From positions 36,663-100,662 of the forward strand of contig DKVL01000052.1 in assembly GCA_002491195.1 (NCBI GenBank): 64,000 nucleotides of DNA, in the 5' to 3' direction. The translations under genes were made by a program, and so were the position numbers. This DNA comes from Lachnospiraceae bacterium UBA7179 (GTDB taxonomy: Bacteria > Bacillota > Clostridia > Lachnospirales > Lachnospiraceae). Each line of letters begins with the position of its first letter. The first letter of the stretch is position 1. The notes under the pieces are model-generated. The model did not search any database. It was not told the DNA's origin and saw only the letters and a program-made list of their open reading frames with translations. Positions 1 through 8,526 of this stretch are shown here, piece after piece.

Positions 1-74
1 CTTGATGCATCTCAACCACTACGCGTTCTTACGGACTTCGCAGCGCAGTGCGAAGTCCTATGCTGAACTGTAAC
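1..74 (-). mobile_element. MITE-like element, partial (cut by window edge)
   Basis: These 74 bases match the reverse complement of 62752-62825 at 69 of 74 positions. They end with the same terminal repeat (GAACTGTAAC at 65-74). Inside is a hairpin with arms GACTTCGCA and TGCGAAGTC. The other end lies outside the window, so a target duplication cannot be checked. Orientation is opposite to the complete copy at 62752-62886. Confidence 0.75.
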
Positions 75-167
75 CAAGTTTCGACAAAATATGAGATTTT
101 GTGTAGAAATCAGCAGGAAAATCGTGTATACTGGGAAAGTATTGTGCATTTAACGGGAGGAAAGGGT

Positions 168-995
168 ATGAGACAAAACAGACAATGGGATAAAATCTTA
201 CTGATCTTGCTGCTATTGTCAACAGTGATTCTGGTAATATTGATGGCGGTCCAACTTGGCAGAGTAAAACAAAGAATACCTGTGGAAGAGCCTCAGGAAT
301 CTACTGAGGAACATTCACAGGAAGAATCACAGACAGAGGAAAGTCAGACAGAGACTTTAGAGGAACATCCTTCCACAGAAGAGACGACAAGCTCCGAAGA
401 GGAAGAAACGGGATATATTATCATCGGGGACAGTCACATTGTCGTCACAGATGGAATGGGATACAGCGTATATGGTTCCCGGGTGGAAGAGGTAGCGCTC
501 AACCAGAATCTTTTTCTGGTGCACACCGGACTTGATCCTGTCATGGGGACGATTGAGTGGCTGGAGGGGGATGGCACAGAACGAGTGAAGAAGATTATTG
601 CAGAACATCCGGAGATTTCACAGTGGAATATCATCTGTATGCATGGCACGAGCATGGTGACAAGGCCGAATATTACAGAGCAGTATATTAATCTTTATCA
701 TAAATGGATCAATGAGAGTTTTCAGGAGTGTCATGTGTATCTTGTCTCAGTTCCGCCGCTGGACGAGGAGGAGTGGGTGGTCCGGCATCCTGATATGCCC
801 AAGCGGTTCAATAAGGATATTGTGACGTTTAACGCGTCCATCGAAGAAGCCTTTCCAGAGATCTATTTTGATTACTATGACTGGTTTCTTGGCCATAGTG
901 ACGCTTTTCAGGATGAGATCCATTATACAGGGAAGATCTATTGCGAGATGTTTGATGAGATCATCAGTTCCATCCAGCAGAGTGAAAATGATTAA
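168..995 (+). CDS. Membrane-anchored SGNH/GDSL-like hydrolase
   Basis: The 275-residue protein starts at 168, behind GGGAGGAAAGGG; the upstream in-frame codons fall in the repeat element and were not used. Residues about 9-29 form one membrane anchor, followed by a Ser/Thr/Glu-rich linker (36-80). The rest looks like an SGNH hydrolase: block I GDSH at residues 87-90 and block V D249-x-x-H252 near the C-terminus. Known SGNH enzymes are esterases or O-acetyl hydrolases of cell-surface polymers; the substrate here is unknown. The topology places the catalytic domain outside the membrane. It sits upstream of the secretion locus, but a functional link is only inferred. Confidence 0.7.
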   Translation: MRQNRQWDKILLILLLLSTVILVILMAVQLGRVKQRIPVEEPQESTEEHSQEESQTEESQTETLEEHPSTEETTSSEEEETGYIIIGDSHIVVTDGMGYSVYGSRVEEVALNQNLFLVHTGLDPVMGTIEWLEGDGTERVKKIIAEHPEISQWNIICMHGTSMVTRPNITEQYINLYHKWINESFQECHVYLVSVPPLDEEEWVVRHPDMPKRFNKDIVTFNASIEEAFPEIYFDYYDWFLGHSDAFQDEIHYTGKIYCEMFDEIISSIQQSEND

Positions 996-1100
996 TTTTT
1001 TGTAAATATTTGATAAAGAAAAACTTGCCATAATATAGGAGGAATGGTAAGATAGTAGTGTATTTTTGTCACATTGTGACAGAAATAGGCAAAAAATGTC

Positions 1101-1163
1101 ATTCATCCCAAAAACTGAGCCGTCTGTCAGAATATATCAAAAAAGACAGAACGATGCTATAAT
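1101..1163 (+). promoter_or_regulatory. Shared bipartite promoter element, copy 1
   Basis: ATTCAT (1101-1106), 17 bases, CTGTCA (1124-1129), 28 bases, then TATAAT (1158-1163). No good -35 is seen at the usual distance from the -10, which suggests activator dependence. The same arrangement with the same 17-base gap occurs at 20310 and 21780. It lies directly upstream of the VWA-FHA gene. A palindrome GTCACATTGTGAC (1068-1080) lies just before it. LytTR binding is inferred, not shown. Confidence 0.55.
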
Positions 1164-1200
1164 TATGGCAGTAAGGGCAATGAACAGGAAGGAATTCATT

Positions 1201-2703
1201 ATGATGAGGGTGTGTAATAAAATAAGGAAAATACCATTGTTACTGCTGATGCTGGTATTGTTCCTGCCTGTCAGTGTGTGTATGGCCGATGGCCAGGCAG
1301 CCGTAGTGGAGGTTTGCACGAATGAGACCGATGTGTCAATCTATGTTAAAAATGCGGGAAGCAGCCTTACGGATATAACAGCGCAGATCGGAATTTCCGC
1401 AAGCAGTCAGATCACCTGTCAGAGTATAGAGGATACTGCATTTGAGACATTGATTCTGATTGATAATTCTTTATCGATTCCAAAGGAGATGCGGAGCAGG
1501 ACGACAGAATTTCTGGAAACCTTCCTGGCAGCAAGAGCGACAAATGAAAAGATCGCAATTGGTGTGTTCAGCAGGGATATCACATATCTTGCAGATTTTA
1601 CCAGCGATGACAATGTATTGCAGCAGGCGGTATCTGCAATATCTTACCAGAATCAGGACACTTACATCACAGATATGCTCTATGAGCTCCTGCGGGATGA
1701 CTATATAGGCAATAAACGGGATGTATACCGCAGGATCATCATCATAGCGGACGGGGTTGACAACGAATCACTGGGATATACGGTGGATGAGTTGAAGCAG
1801 CTCATCAGAGAAGACACTTATCCAATCTATACGATCGGTTGTCAAACCAGCAACAATGAAACAGAACTGGAAAATCTATTTTCCCTTTCAAGACAAAGTA
1901 ACGGGGCGTATTTTCTGATGGAGTCCACAGAGGATATCACAGCTGTGGTGGAAGCATTAGGAAAGGACCGGGAAATAGTAAAGGTAGTGGTTACACCTCC
2001 TGCAGAGTTGCTGGACGGCAGCGTAAAGAGTGTGAAACTTAATTTTTCCGGACAAAGTGTTTACGGGGAAGTACGGATGCCGCAGCAGGAAATGGAAGTG
2101 GAAATCGAAACTTTAGAATCAGAAACAGCGGCGGTGGAAAGCTCTGTCGCGGAAAGCGAGGAACACACAGAAGAGGAAACTTCCACTGTAGATGAGGAGG
2201 CTTTGCGCAAGGCGGCTGCTAGGAAGTTTATTCTGATAGTGATTGTGGTATGGATTTTTATCATCGCTGCATTTCTCACAGTGATTGTAGTGCTGCGCTA
2301 TAAGAAAAAACAGCGCAGAGAGCTTGCCAACGCGCAGAATCTGATCGAACAGAGAAAAAGAGAATTGCGCGATGCGCTGCCAGGGGAAATCGATATCGTA
2401 TTGACAGATACCCATATACCAGAGAAAAACTTTCAGGTTTCCCTTGACTCGGAGATCATAGTGGGACGCGGTGGAGACTGCAGGATTGTTTTGGATTATG
2501 ACAGATCAATATCCGGAAAGCATTGTGCGATCGATATCAGGGAACATAAGGTTATGGTTAGAGATTTGGGTTCAACAAACGGAACCTTTGTAAACGGAAA
2601 GCGCGTTTTGGACCGGACAGAGTTGAAACACGGCGATATCCTTGTATTAGGACAATTGGAGATGAAAGTTGGTATCATACATTGTGAAAGAACAGCAAAA
2701 TAA
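1201..2703 (+). CDS. VWA and FHA domain membrane protein
   Basis: The 500-residue protein starts at 1201 (AGGAAGG nine bases upstream), giving a clean signal peptide; an earlier TTG at 1066 lies inside the promoter element. A von Willebrand A domain follows with MIDAS residues D88, S90 and S92 (DNSLS). Then come a Glu/Ser/Thr-rich stretch, one membrane segment (about residues 340-365), a basic coiled region and a C-terminal FHA domain (GRGGD near 422, then GKH and STNG). The VWA part faces outside and the FHA part the cytoplasm, where it could bind a phosphothreonine made by the kinase at 5187. It is the first gene of the secretion-linked run. Confidence 0.85.
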   Translation: MMRVCNKIRKIPLLLLMLVLFLPVSVCMADGQAAVVEVCTNETDVSIYVKNAGSSLTDITAQIGISASSQITCQSIEDTAFETLILIDNSLSIPKEMRSRTTEFLETFLAARATNEKIAIGVFSRDITYLADFTSDDNVLQQAVSAISYQNQDTYITDMLYELLRDDYIGNKRDVYRRIIIIADGVDNESLGYTVDELKQLIREDTYPIYTIGCQTSNNETELENLFSLSRQSNGAYFLMESTEDITAVVEALGKDREIVKVVVTPPAELLDGSVKSVKLNFSGQSVYGEVRMPQQEMEVEIETLESETAAVESSVAESEEHTEEETSTVDEEALRKAAARKFILIVIVVWIFIIAAFLTVIVVLRYKKKQRRELANAQNLIEQRKRELRDALPGEIDIVLTDTHIPEKNFQVSLDSEIIVGRGGDCRIVLDYDRSISGKHCAIDIREHKVMVRDLGSTNGTFVNGKRVLDRTELKHGDILVLGQLEMKVGIIHCERTAK

Positions 2704-2745
2704 TGATACAAACGATATATAATAAACGGATGAGGAGGAGATATT

Positions 2746-3135
2746 ATGGCTACTTTAAAGGAATCATTTTCCAAAGGACTCACAGCAATCAATGTCAAAA
2801 CCAGCGGCTTTATGGAAGAATCAAAATGTAAGACTTACATAGCAACTCTGGAGAAAGAGATTCAGACATTAAAATTGAATCTTGGTGAACTGGTATATGC
2901 CAAAACGGTTGCGGGCGAGAGCTATGAGGAAGAGGTTGCGGAGATTGTTCACAAAGTTCAGGACAAGTATGAGGAAATCAAGCAGCAGAGACTGTTGATT
3001 GAACAGTTGGCAGAAGAGCAGAAGCAGATCCTTGGGACGACATCGACTGGCGCGGTGAAATACTGTGCCAGCTGCGGGGCCCAGAATGCGGGAAACTATA
3101 AGTTTTGCAGTAAATGTGGAACGCCATTAGGATAA
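2746..3135 (+). CDS. Coiled-coil protein with C-terminal zinc ribbon
   Basis: A 129-residue soluble protein, start behind GAGGAGATATT. The first hundred residues are predicted helical and coiled-coil-like (many Glu/Lys/Gln). The end carries a double CxxC zinc ribbon (CASCG and CSKCG) of the type common in Lachnospiraceae signalling and secretion loci. It lies 42 bases after the VWA-FHA gene and 32 before the FDPMTG-repeat gene, so probably one transcript. Function unknown; a small adaptor is a reasonable guess. Confidence 0.75.
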   Translation: MATLKESFSKGLTAINVKTSGFMEESKCKTYIATLEKEIQTLKLNLGELVYAKTVAGESYEEEVAEIVHKVQDKYEEIKQQRLLIEQLAEEQKQILGTTSTGAVKYCASCGAQNAGNYKFCSKCGTPLG

Positions 3136-3167
3136 AACATGATAAAAACGAGAGGAGAACAGAAAAA

Positions 3168-5072
3168 ATGGCATTTGATCCAATGACAGGAGAACCAATT
3201 GAAAACGGCGATGACGAAGAGATGGCTTTTGACCCGATGACAGGAGAACCGATCAGGAAGCAGCCAGCTCCAGCACCAGTGCAGGCGGAAGGCAGCCTTG
3301 ATCTGATGACAGAAAAGCCATCAGAACAGCCACAGCAGCCGGTAACAGCACCAGTACAGGAAGCAGGCGGTTTTGACCCAATGACAGGAAAACCATTAGG
3401 ACAGCCACAACAGCCGGTTACAGCACCAACGCAGGAAGCAGGCGGTTTTGACCCAATGACAGGAAAACCATTAGGACAGCCACAGCAGCCGGTAACAGCA
3501 CCAGCGCAGGAAACAGGCGGCTTTGACCCGATGACAGGAAAACCATTAGGACAGCCTCAGCAGCCGGTTACAGCACCAACACAAGGAGCAGGCGGTTTTG
3601 ATCCAATGACAGGAAAACCGCTCGGTCAACAGCAACAGTCAGCGCCAGTGCAAGGAGCAGGCAGTTTTGATCCAATGACAGGAAGACCGATTCAGAATTC
3701 TGCTCCAAATGGCAAGAATCAGAATCGTCCAAATAAGAATGGCAAAAAAGTCTTACTGCCAGTTTTGATCGGCGTGATTGCTGCTGCAATGGTAGCCATT
3801 GTGGTAACTGTTGTCATTTCATCTGGCTTGTTGCTGGGAAAAGCCGGAAAAGTCACAATGGCGATGGCCAATACCTTTAAGGACAAACCTCATTTTATGA
3901 CAGCTTTTGAGGATACAGCCGATATATTGTCGCAGAATAAATATACGATCGCACTGTCTGGTGATGTGGATGATGTGAAGTTTGATGGTGAATTACGGAA
4001 CGGAGGAAGCGAGAAACAGCTTTCCATGCAGCTAAGCCAGGGCAAATCCAAGTTAGAGTTTATTTTCGGAATCGATTCGAAGAACGCGAAATTTCAAGTG
4101 CCGCAGCTGTCCAATTATCTGTTTGTCTATGATTATAAAAAGACCAGCACAGGATATCTTGCAGACGAGCTGGGGGACGATACGATCGAACAGCTCAATA
4201 CGATCCTGGAGTCACTGGTGAAGCAGACGGATACAAAGGATGTTTATGCGGATCTGTTTAAAATCTGCAAAGATGAGTTGAAAAGCGTTTCGTTTGTCAA
4301 TGCGGACAAGGAAGAATTTACGATTAATGAGAAGGATGTATCCTGCAAAGGCTACACTGCAGTGATCACAAGCAGTAATATGATCCATATGGTAGATAAG
4401 CTGGAGAAGCTGATCAATGATGAGTATGCTTCGCTCGCTGAAACGGCACTGACCGTAGATATGAGCGGAGAAGACTGGGAGGAGGTTTCCGCAGAGGCGT
4501 TTGACGAGATCCGGGATGAGCTGGAGCGTATGGATGACATTGAGCTGTCTTTCTATCTGTACAAGAATAAACTTGCAGGAATCATTCTGGATGTTCCGGA
4601 TGAGGATGTGACAGTGGAACTTTCCTTTGAAGGCGGAGATTACAGAATGCAGAACATGACCCTGCGGTCCGGCGATGAGAGATACCGGCTGTCAGGCAGT
4701 GACGACGGCTCTGAGGAGAGTTTTGAACTGGAGTATAGAAGCGGTTCCTACCGGCAACAGATCGGAAGCCTGGAGTACAACTACGATAGTGGCAAATACA
4801 CTGTCGCCCTGGCGGGGGAAATGACAGTCAGCGGAAAATTAACCTGCTCTGGTTCGAAGGCCGATCTGAAGATCGACAAGATCGATTTTGGTTACTATTC
4901 TATGGCGCCGGATCTTAGCATTCATATTCAGAAGGGCGCTAAGATGGAGAAATTCACAGGCAAGGAATTCGATCTTGGAAAAGCGGACGAAGATGATTAT
5001 ATCGATCTTCAGGAAGATATTCAGGATAAGATGTATGACAAGGATCTGGATTGGATCACCTACTTATTTTGA
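3168..5072 (+). CDS. FDPMTG-repeat membrane protein
   Basis: A 634-residue protein starting at 3168 (GAGAGGAG upstream). The first 180 residues contain seven FDPMTG motifs plus one decayed version, separated by Pro/Gln-rich spacers. Then comes a basic patch, one membrane segment (about 195-220) and a 400-residue outer region that is acidic and probably beta-rich, without recognised family. The repeats are cytoplasmic by the predicted N-in topology. They could be a multivalent docking or phosphorylation tail (the Thr is conserved), but that is inference. It is followed by a terminator hairpin at 5122 and then the kinase gene. Confidence 0.75.
   Translation: MAFDPMTGEPIENGDDEEMAFDPMTGEPIRKQPAPAPVQAEGSLDLMTEKPSEQPQQPVTAPVQEAGGFDPMTGKPLGQPQQPVTAPTQEAGGFDPMTGKPLGQPQQPVTAPAQETGGFDPMTGKPLGQPQQPVTAPTQGAGGFDPMTGKPLGQQQQSAPVQGAGSFDPMTGRPIQNSAPNGKNQNRPNKNGKKVLLPVLIGVIAAAMVAIVVTVVISSGLLLGKAGKVTMAMANTFKDKPHFMTAFEDTADILSQNKYTIALSGDVDDVKFDGELRNGGSEKQLSMQLSQGKSKLEFIFGIDSKNAKFQVPQLSNYLFVYDYKKTSTGYLADELGDDTIEQLNTILESLVKQTDTKDVYADLFKICKDELKSVSFVNADKEEFTINEKDVSCKGYTAVITSSNMIHMVDKLEKLINDEYASLAETALTVDMSGEDWEEVSAEAFDEIRDELERMDDIELSFYLYKNKLAGIILDVPDEDVTVELSFEGGDYRMQNMTLRSGDERYRLSGSDDGSEESFELEYRSGSYRQQIGSLEYNYDSGKYTVALAGEMTVSGKLTCSGSKADLKIDKIDFGYYSMAPDLSIHIQKGAKMEKFTGKEFDLGKADEDDYIDLQEDIQDKMYDKDLDWITYLF
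3171..3692 (+). repeat. Tandem repeats encoding FDPMTG units
   Basis: In-frame repeats inside the gene at 3168. The middle four units are about 75 bp long and nearly identical in DNA, each encoding a FDPMTGKPLG block plus a Gln/Pro/Val/Thr spacer. They are a likely site of copy-number change by slippage or recombination. Confidence 0.8.
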
Positions 5073-5121
5073 TATGATATTTTAAAGTAATAATTTAATA
5101 GAAAGAATGATATTAGGAACA

Positions 5122-5163
5122 CGGGCACTCAGGAAAACTTGCTAACGGGTGCCCGATTGTTTT
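5122..5163 (+). terminator. Hairpin with T-rich tail before the kinase gene
   Basis: CGGGCAC (5122-5128) pairs with GTGCCCG (5149-5155), with a 20-base loop, followed by ATTGTTTTAT. It may end or attenuate transcription from the FDPMTG gene before the kinase gene. Confidence 0.6.
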
Positions 5164-5186
5164 ATGTGGAATGACGGAGGAAAATT

Positions 5187-7220
5187 ATGCTCGAGGCAGG
5201 TATGGTGCTGGGGAACACTTATCAGATTATAGGCAAGATCGGAGCCGGGGGCGGGGGCGTTGTGTACAAGGCCCGCCATCTTAGGCTGGAGACAGAAGTG
5301 GTGGTCAAGCAGATCCGCGATGAGGTACGTGGAAAGATCCAGTCAAGGCAGGAAGCAGATGTGCTCAAAAAGTTAAAACATCCTTATCTTCCGAGAGTCT
5401 ATGACTTTATAGAAACTCCGGAAGCCGTATACACGGTGATGGATTTTATCCCAGGCACATCGCTGGAGGATGCTCTGAAACAGTACGGGAGATTTCCGCA
5501 AAAACAAGTATTGCAGTGGGCGCAGGAACTGGGGGAGGCTGTGGCGTATCTGCACAGTCAGACGCCGCCGATCATCCATTCGGACATTAAGCCAGCCAAT
5601 ATTATCCTGACTCCGGAGGGACACATCTGCCTGATTGATTTCAATATTTCTATCGCGATCGATTCTGCGGTCAAAGCCACACTTGGAATCAGCAAAGGAT
5701 ATTCTTCCCCGGAGCAATACCGGGATGTCAAACAAGTACAGACCTACATGACTACAGGAATAGGACAGGTAACAATATCGATTGACCGACGTTCTGATAT
5801 ATACAGTCTTGGATGTGTTCTGTACCATCTATTATCCGGGAGTCCGCCGGATCTGAATTTCAACACAAGGCTGCCTGCTGGTGATATACCAGGCGTCAGT
5901 GAAGGTTTGGGGCTGATCATTGACAAAATGACAGCATATGAACCAGCGGAGCGCTACCAGACAGGAATGGAGTATCTGGACGCGGTACGTTATTGTTATA
6001 AGTTAGATGCGCGCTATATCATCCACAAGAGAAAAGAGCGGGCATTGTTTGCGTGTTCTCTTGTACTATTTTTTGCGGGAAGTGTGCTGTTAGGAGCAGG
6101 AATCCGCCAGATCGTGAAAGAACGGGAGCAGTTTTATCAGGCTGGGCTTTTGGAGGGGCAGAAAACCGCGGAAAAAGGCAGGTATGAAGATGCGATCGAT
6201 GCGATGCTGTCACTGGAAGAGGACTATACAGACCGCGTCGAGGCATATGAACGGGAACTGTACTACTATTATGCGATGGGGCATTATGAAGAATGTGTGG
6301 AGCGCGGAACGGAAATGATCAATCTGCAGCTGATCGAAATAAGGGATGATATCCAGCGGGCCAAAATGGGAGATATCTTTTATCTGATCGCTAATTCATA
6401 CTATGAGCAGGAGGATTATGGCAATGCGCAGAAAATGATGGAACAGGCACTGGAGTATAACCAGTCCAACAACCTGTATTTCCGCGATTATTGTATCATC
6501 CTGGCCAGGCAGGAAAAGCTGTATCAGGCGGAGGACGCATTAGAAAGCGCAAAAGCGCTGGATCTGGAGGATGATTCGATCCATTATGCGGAGGGGGAAC
6601 TCTGTGTTGTCAGAAAACAGATTGATGAGGCGATCGAACACTTTCAGAGGACGATTGACCTGACGGATGACGCTGTGCTGTACAAACGTGCTGTACTGTT
6701 ATGTGCCTCGGCGATGCGTGACAGCGGGCGGCTGGATGAGGAGACCGCACTGCTGGAGACGGCAAGGAATCAGGCGGATCCACAGGTAAAGATGGTGCTC
6801 ACGGAGTATCTTGCAGATGCCTATATGCGCCAGGGAGACGCACATCCCGAACAGCTCACAGAATGGAACCAGAAAGCGATCACACTGTTCCAGGAGCTGA
6901 TGCAGGATGGATATGTGACTTACCAGCTTCAGGAGAATTTGGCAGTTTTGTACGAGGAAAACCAGGATTTTGCTGCGGCAGAGTCAGTGCTGTTAAAGCT
7001 TGCGGACGATTATCCCGATAATTACCGGGTGTATAAGCGCCTGGCTTTCCTGGAGGCGGACAGGCAGCAGCATCTGGACAATACCGCACGCAATTATAGT
7101 GCGATGAAAGGATACTATGACACGTGCAGGGAATTGTATGAGCAGCAGGATACGGAAGATGCGGAGATGCTGATGCTTGACAACATGGTATATGACCTGC
7201 AGAATAACGGCTGGCTGTAA
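5187..7220 (+). CDS. Membrane Ser/Thr protein kinase with TPR region
   Basis: A 677-residue PknB-like kinase, start six bases after GGAGG. The kinase domain (about 10-275) has a glycine loop (GAGGGGVV), Lys41, catalytic H131-S-D133 with K135 and N138, and D151-F-N153 in place of DFG. Key catalytic residues are present, so it is probably active. A membrane segment (about 285-308) follows, then a long helical region with TPR-like repeats to the end. The kinase is predicted cytoplasmic and the TPRs external. FHA domains in the proteins at 1201 and 13699 are its likely readers (inference). No PP2C phosphatase gene is seen nearby. Confidence 0.9.
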   Translation: MLEAGMVLGNTYQIIGKIGAGGGGVVYKARHLRLETEVVVKQIRDEVRGKIQSRQEADVLKKLKHPYLPRVYDFIETPEAVYTVMDFIPGTSLEDALKQYGRFPQKQVLQWAQELGEAVAYLHSQTPPIIHSDIKPANIILTPEGHICLIDFNISIAIDSAVKATLGISKGYSSPEQYRDVKQVQTYMTTGIGQVTISIDRRSDIYSLGCVLYHLLSGSPPDLNFNTRLPAGDIPGVSEGLGLIIDKMTAYEPAERYQTGMEYLDAVRYCYKLDARYIIHKRKERALFACSLVLFFAGSVLLGAGIRQIVKEREQFYQAGLLEGQKTAEKGRYEDAIDAMLSLEEDYTDRVEAYERELYYYYAMGHYEECVERGTEMINLQLIEIRDDIQRAKMGDIFYLIANSYYEQEDYGNAQKMMEQALEYNQSNNLYFRDYCIILARQEKLYQAEDALESAKALDLEDDSIHYAEGELCVVRKQIDEAIEHFQRTIDLTDDAVLYKRAVLLCASAMRDSGRLDEETALLETARNQADPQVKMVLTEYLADAYMRQGDAHPEQLTEWNQKAITLFQELMQDGYVTYQLQENLAVLYEENQDFAAAESVLLKLADDYPDNYRVYKRLAFLEADRQQHLDNTARNYSAMKGYYDTCRELYEQQDTEDAEMLMLDNMVYDLQNNGWL

Positions 7221-7235
7221 GTGAGGTGGAATGGC

Positions 7236-7364
7236 ATGGGAATGATTTTGCTGGCGGCAGGCGCCGGATGTATTGTTCTATCAATTGTACTGTTTATATT
7301 GTATTTAACGATGGGAAAAGCTGTGGGCAGGAAATTGATGAAAAAATTAAAGGATGAATATTAG
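7236..7364 (+). CDS. Small single-pass membrane protein (42 aa)
   Basis: A short open frame in the gap between the kinase and LRR genes, with GTGAGGTGG upstream. It encodes 42 residues: a hydrophobic segment (about 3-25) then a basic tail rich in Lys ending KDEY. It fits tightly between its neighbours (15 and 9 bases), as expected for a real operon member. No family recognised; it could be a small partner of the kinase or secretion membrane complex. Confidence 0.55.
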   Translation: MGMILLAAGAGCIVLSIVLFILYLTMGKAVGRKLMKKLKDEY

Positions 7365-7373
7365 GAGTCTGTC

Positions 7374-8516
7374 ATGAAAAAGAAAACAGGGATTATAGTG
7401 ATGATTATTTTACTGCTCGTCCTTCTGTTTGGGATTAACGCAACGCTGTTGATCATTCGTATGAGTGGCGTTTCCGGATCCAGGACAGAACGACTGCTGG
7501 CAAAGGGACAGGATTTCATAGAAGACGGGAAATATGACGAGGCAGTAGAGATTTATAAAGAGGTCTTGGATGCGGATCCTAAAAGTGTGGAGGCATACCA
7601 GGGGCTGGTTGAGGCGTACAAGATCTCAGGCGAGATCGCAAAAGCGCGTGAGACTATGCAAAAGGGATACAGACTGACACGGGATGAGTCACTTGCCGGG
7701 GAACTCACGATATTGACATGGGAGGAATCCGGAAGAAAAGACCAGAATATGAAGTGGACGGACGCTGGCGTAGAACAGGCTGTCCGAAAGATGACGGGGA
7801 TAACAGACAGGGACATTATGCTGAGCGATCTATGGGAGGTGACGGATTTTTACCTGTATGAAAGCAATATCTCTGATCTGAAGGATCTGGAAAAACTGCC
7901 CAACATTTCCGGTCTGTATCTTTATGACTGTACGTTGGAGGATTTGAGCCCGTTGAAGGCGTTTGATAATTTGGAGCGGTTGTATCTATCGGATAATGCG
8001 ATCACAGATATCAGTCCGCTGGAGCGGTTAGACAATCTGGTATGGCTTGATGTCAGCAACAATCAGCTGGAGGATATCACGCCCTTAAAACGTCTTAACA
8101 ATCTGAAACATCTGGATTTAAGTGGTAATCGGATCACAGATATCAGCGCACTTGGGAATCTCACAGACCTGGAGTATCTTAATCTGAGTGGAAATCAGGT
8201 CACTGATCTCTCCGCAGTCCGAAAGCTCAAGCTGCTTGATACGCTTTGTCTGGATTGGATGCAGGCTGCGGATCTTAGTGTTTTGGCTGGTTTGGATCAT
8301 CTGCGCAGATTAAGTCTTGCTGGAGGCTATTATGCGGACTTTGCAGTTTTAAGTGATCTGACAGGGCTCGAAGAACTGAATCTGGCAGGGACAAATATTG
8401 AGGATCTTACGGTTCTGTCAGGGTTAAAGCAGCTGGAATACTTAGATCTCTCAGGAGTCATGGTGGCGGACACAACGCCAGTGTCGCGGGTGACCTATCT
8501 AAAACGCGGTTATTAA
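7374..8516 (+). CDS. Membrane-anchored TPR and leucine-rich repeat protein
   Basis: A 380-residue protein. An N-terminal signal anchor (about 7-28) is followed by a short TPR region (35-100) related to that of the TM-TPR family in this window. From about 160 to the end there are roughly nine 22-residue SDS22/internalin-like leucine-rich repeats (LxxLDLSxNxITDIxxL pattern). It is predicted to be displayed outside the membrane and to bind proteins. Ten bases separate it from the next gene. Confidence 0.85.
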   Translation: MKKKTGIIVMIILLLVLLFGINATLLIIRMSGVSGSRTERLLAKGQDFIEDGKYDEAVEIYKEVLDADPKSVEAYQGLVEAYKISGEIAKARETMQKGYRLTRDESLAGELTILTWEESGRKDQNMKWTDAGVEQAVRKMTGITDRDIMLSDLWEVTDFYLYESNISDLKDLEKLPNISGLYLYDCTLEDLSPLKAFDNLERLYLSDNAITDISPLERLDNLVWLDVSNNQLEDITPLKRLNNLKHLDLSGNRITDISALGNLTDLEYLNLSGNQVTDLSAVRKLKLLDTLCLDWMQAADLSVLAGLDHLRRLSLAGGYYADFAVLSDLTGLEELNLAGTNIEDLTVLSGLKQLEYLDLSGVMVADTTPVSRVTYLKRGY

Positions 8517-8526
8517 GGGGAAGAAA

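Noticed and set aside
48..167. Longer N-terminus for the SGNH-like protein
   Set aside because: These codons lie in and just after the mobile-element end; the better start with GGGAGGAAAGGG is at 168.
3171..3692. Possible CRISPR-like array
   Set aside because: Repeats are in-frame coding units without spacers of unique sequence, and no cas genes are present.
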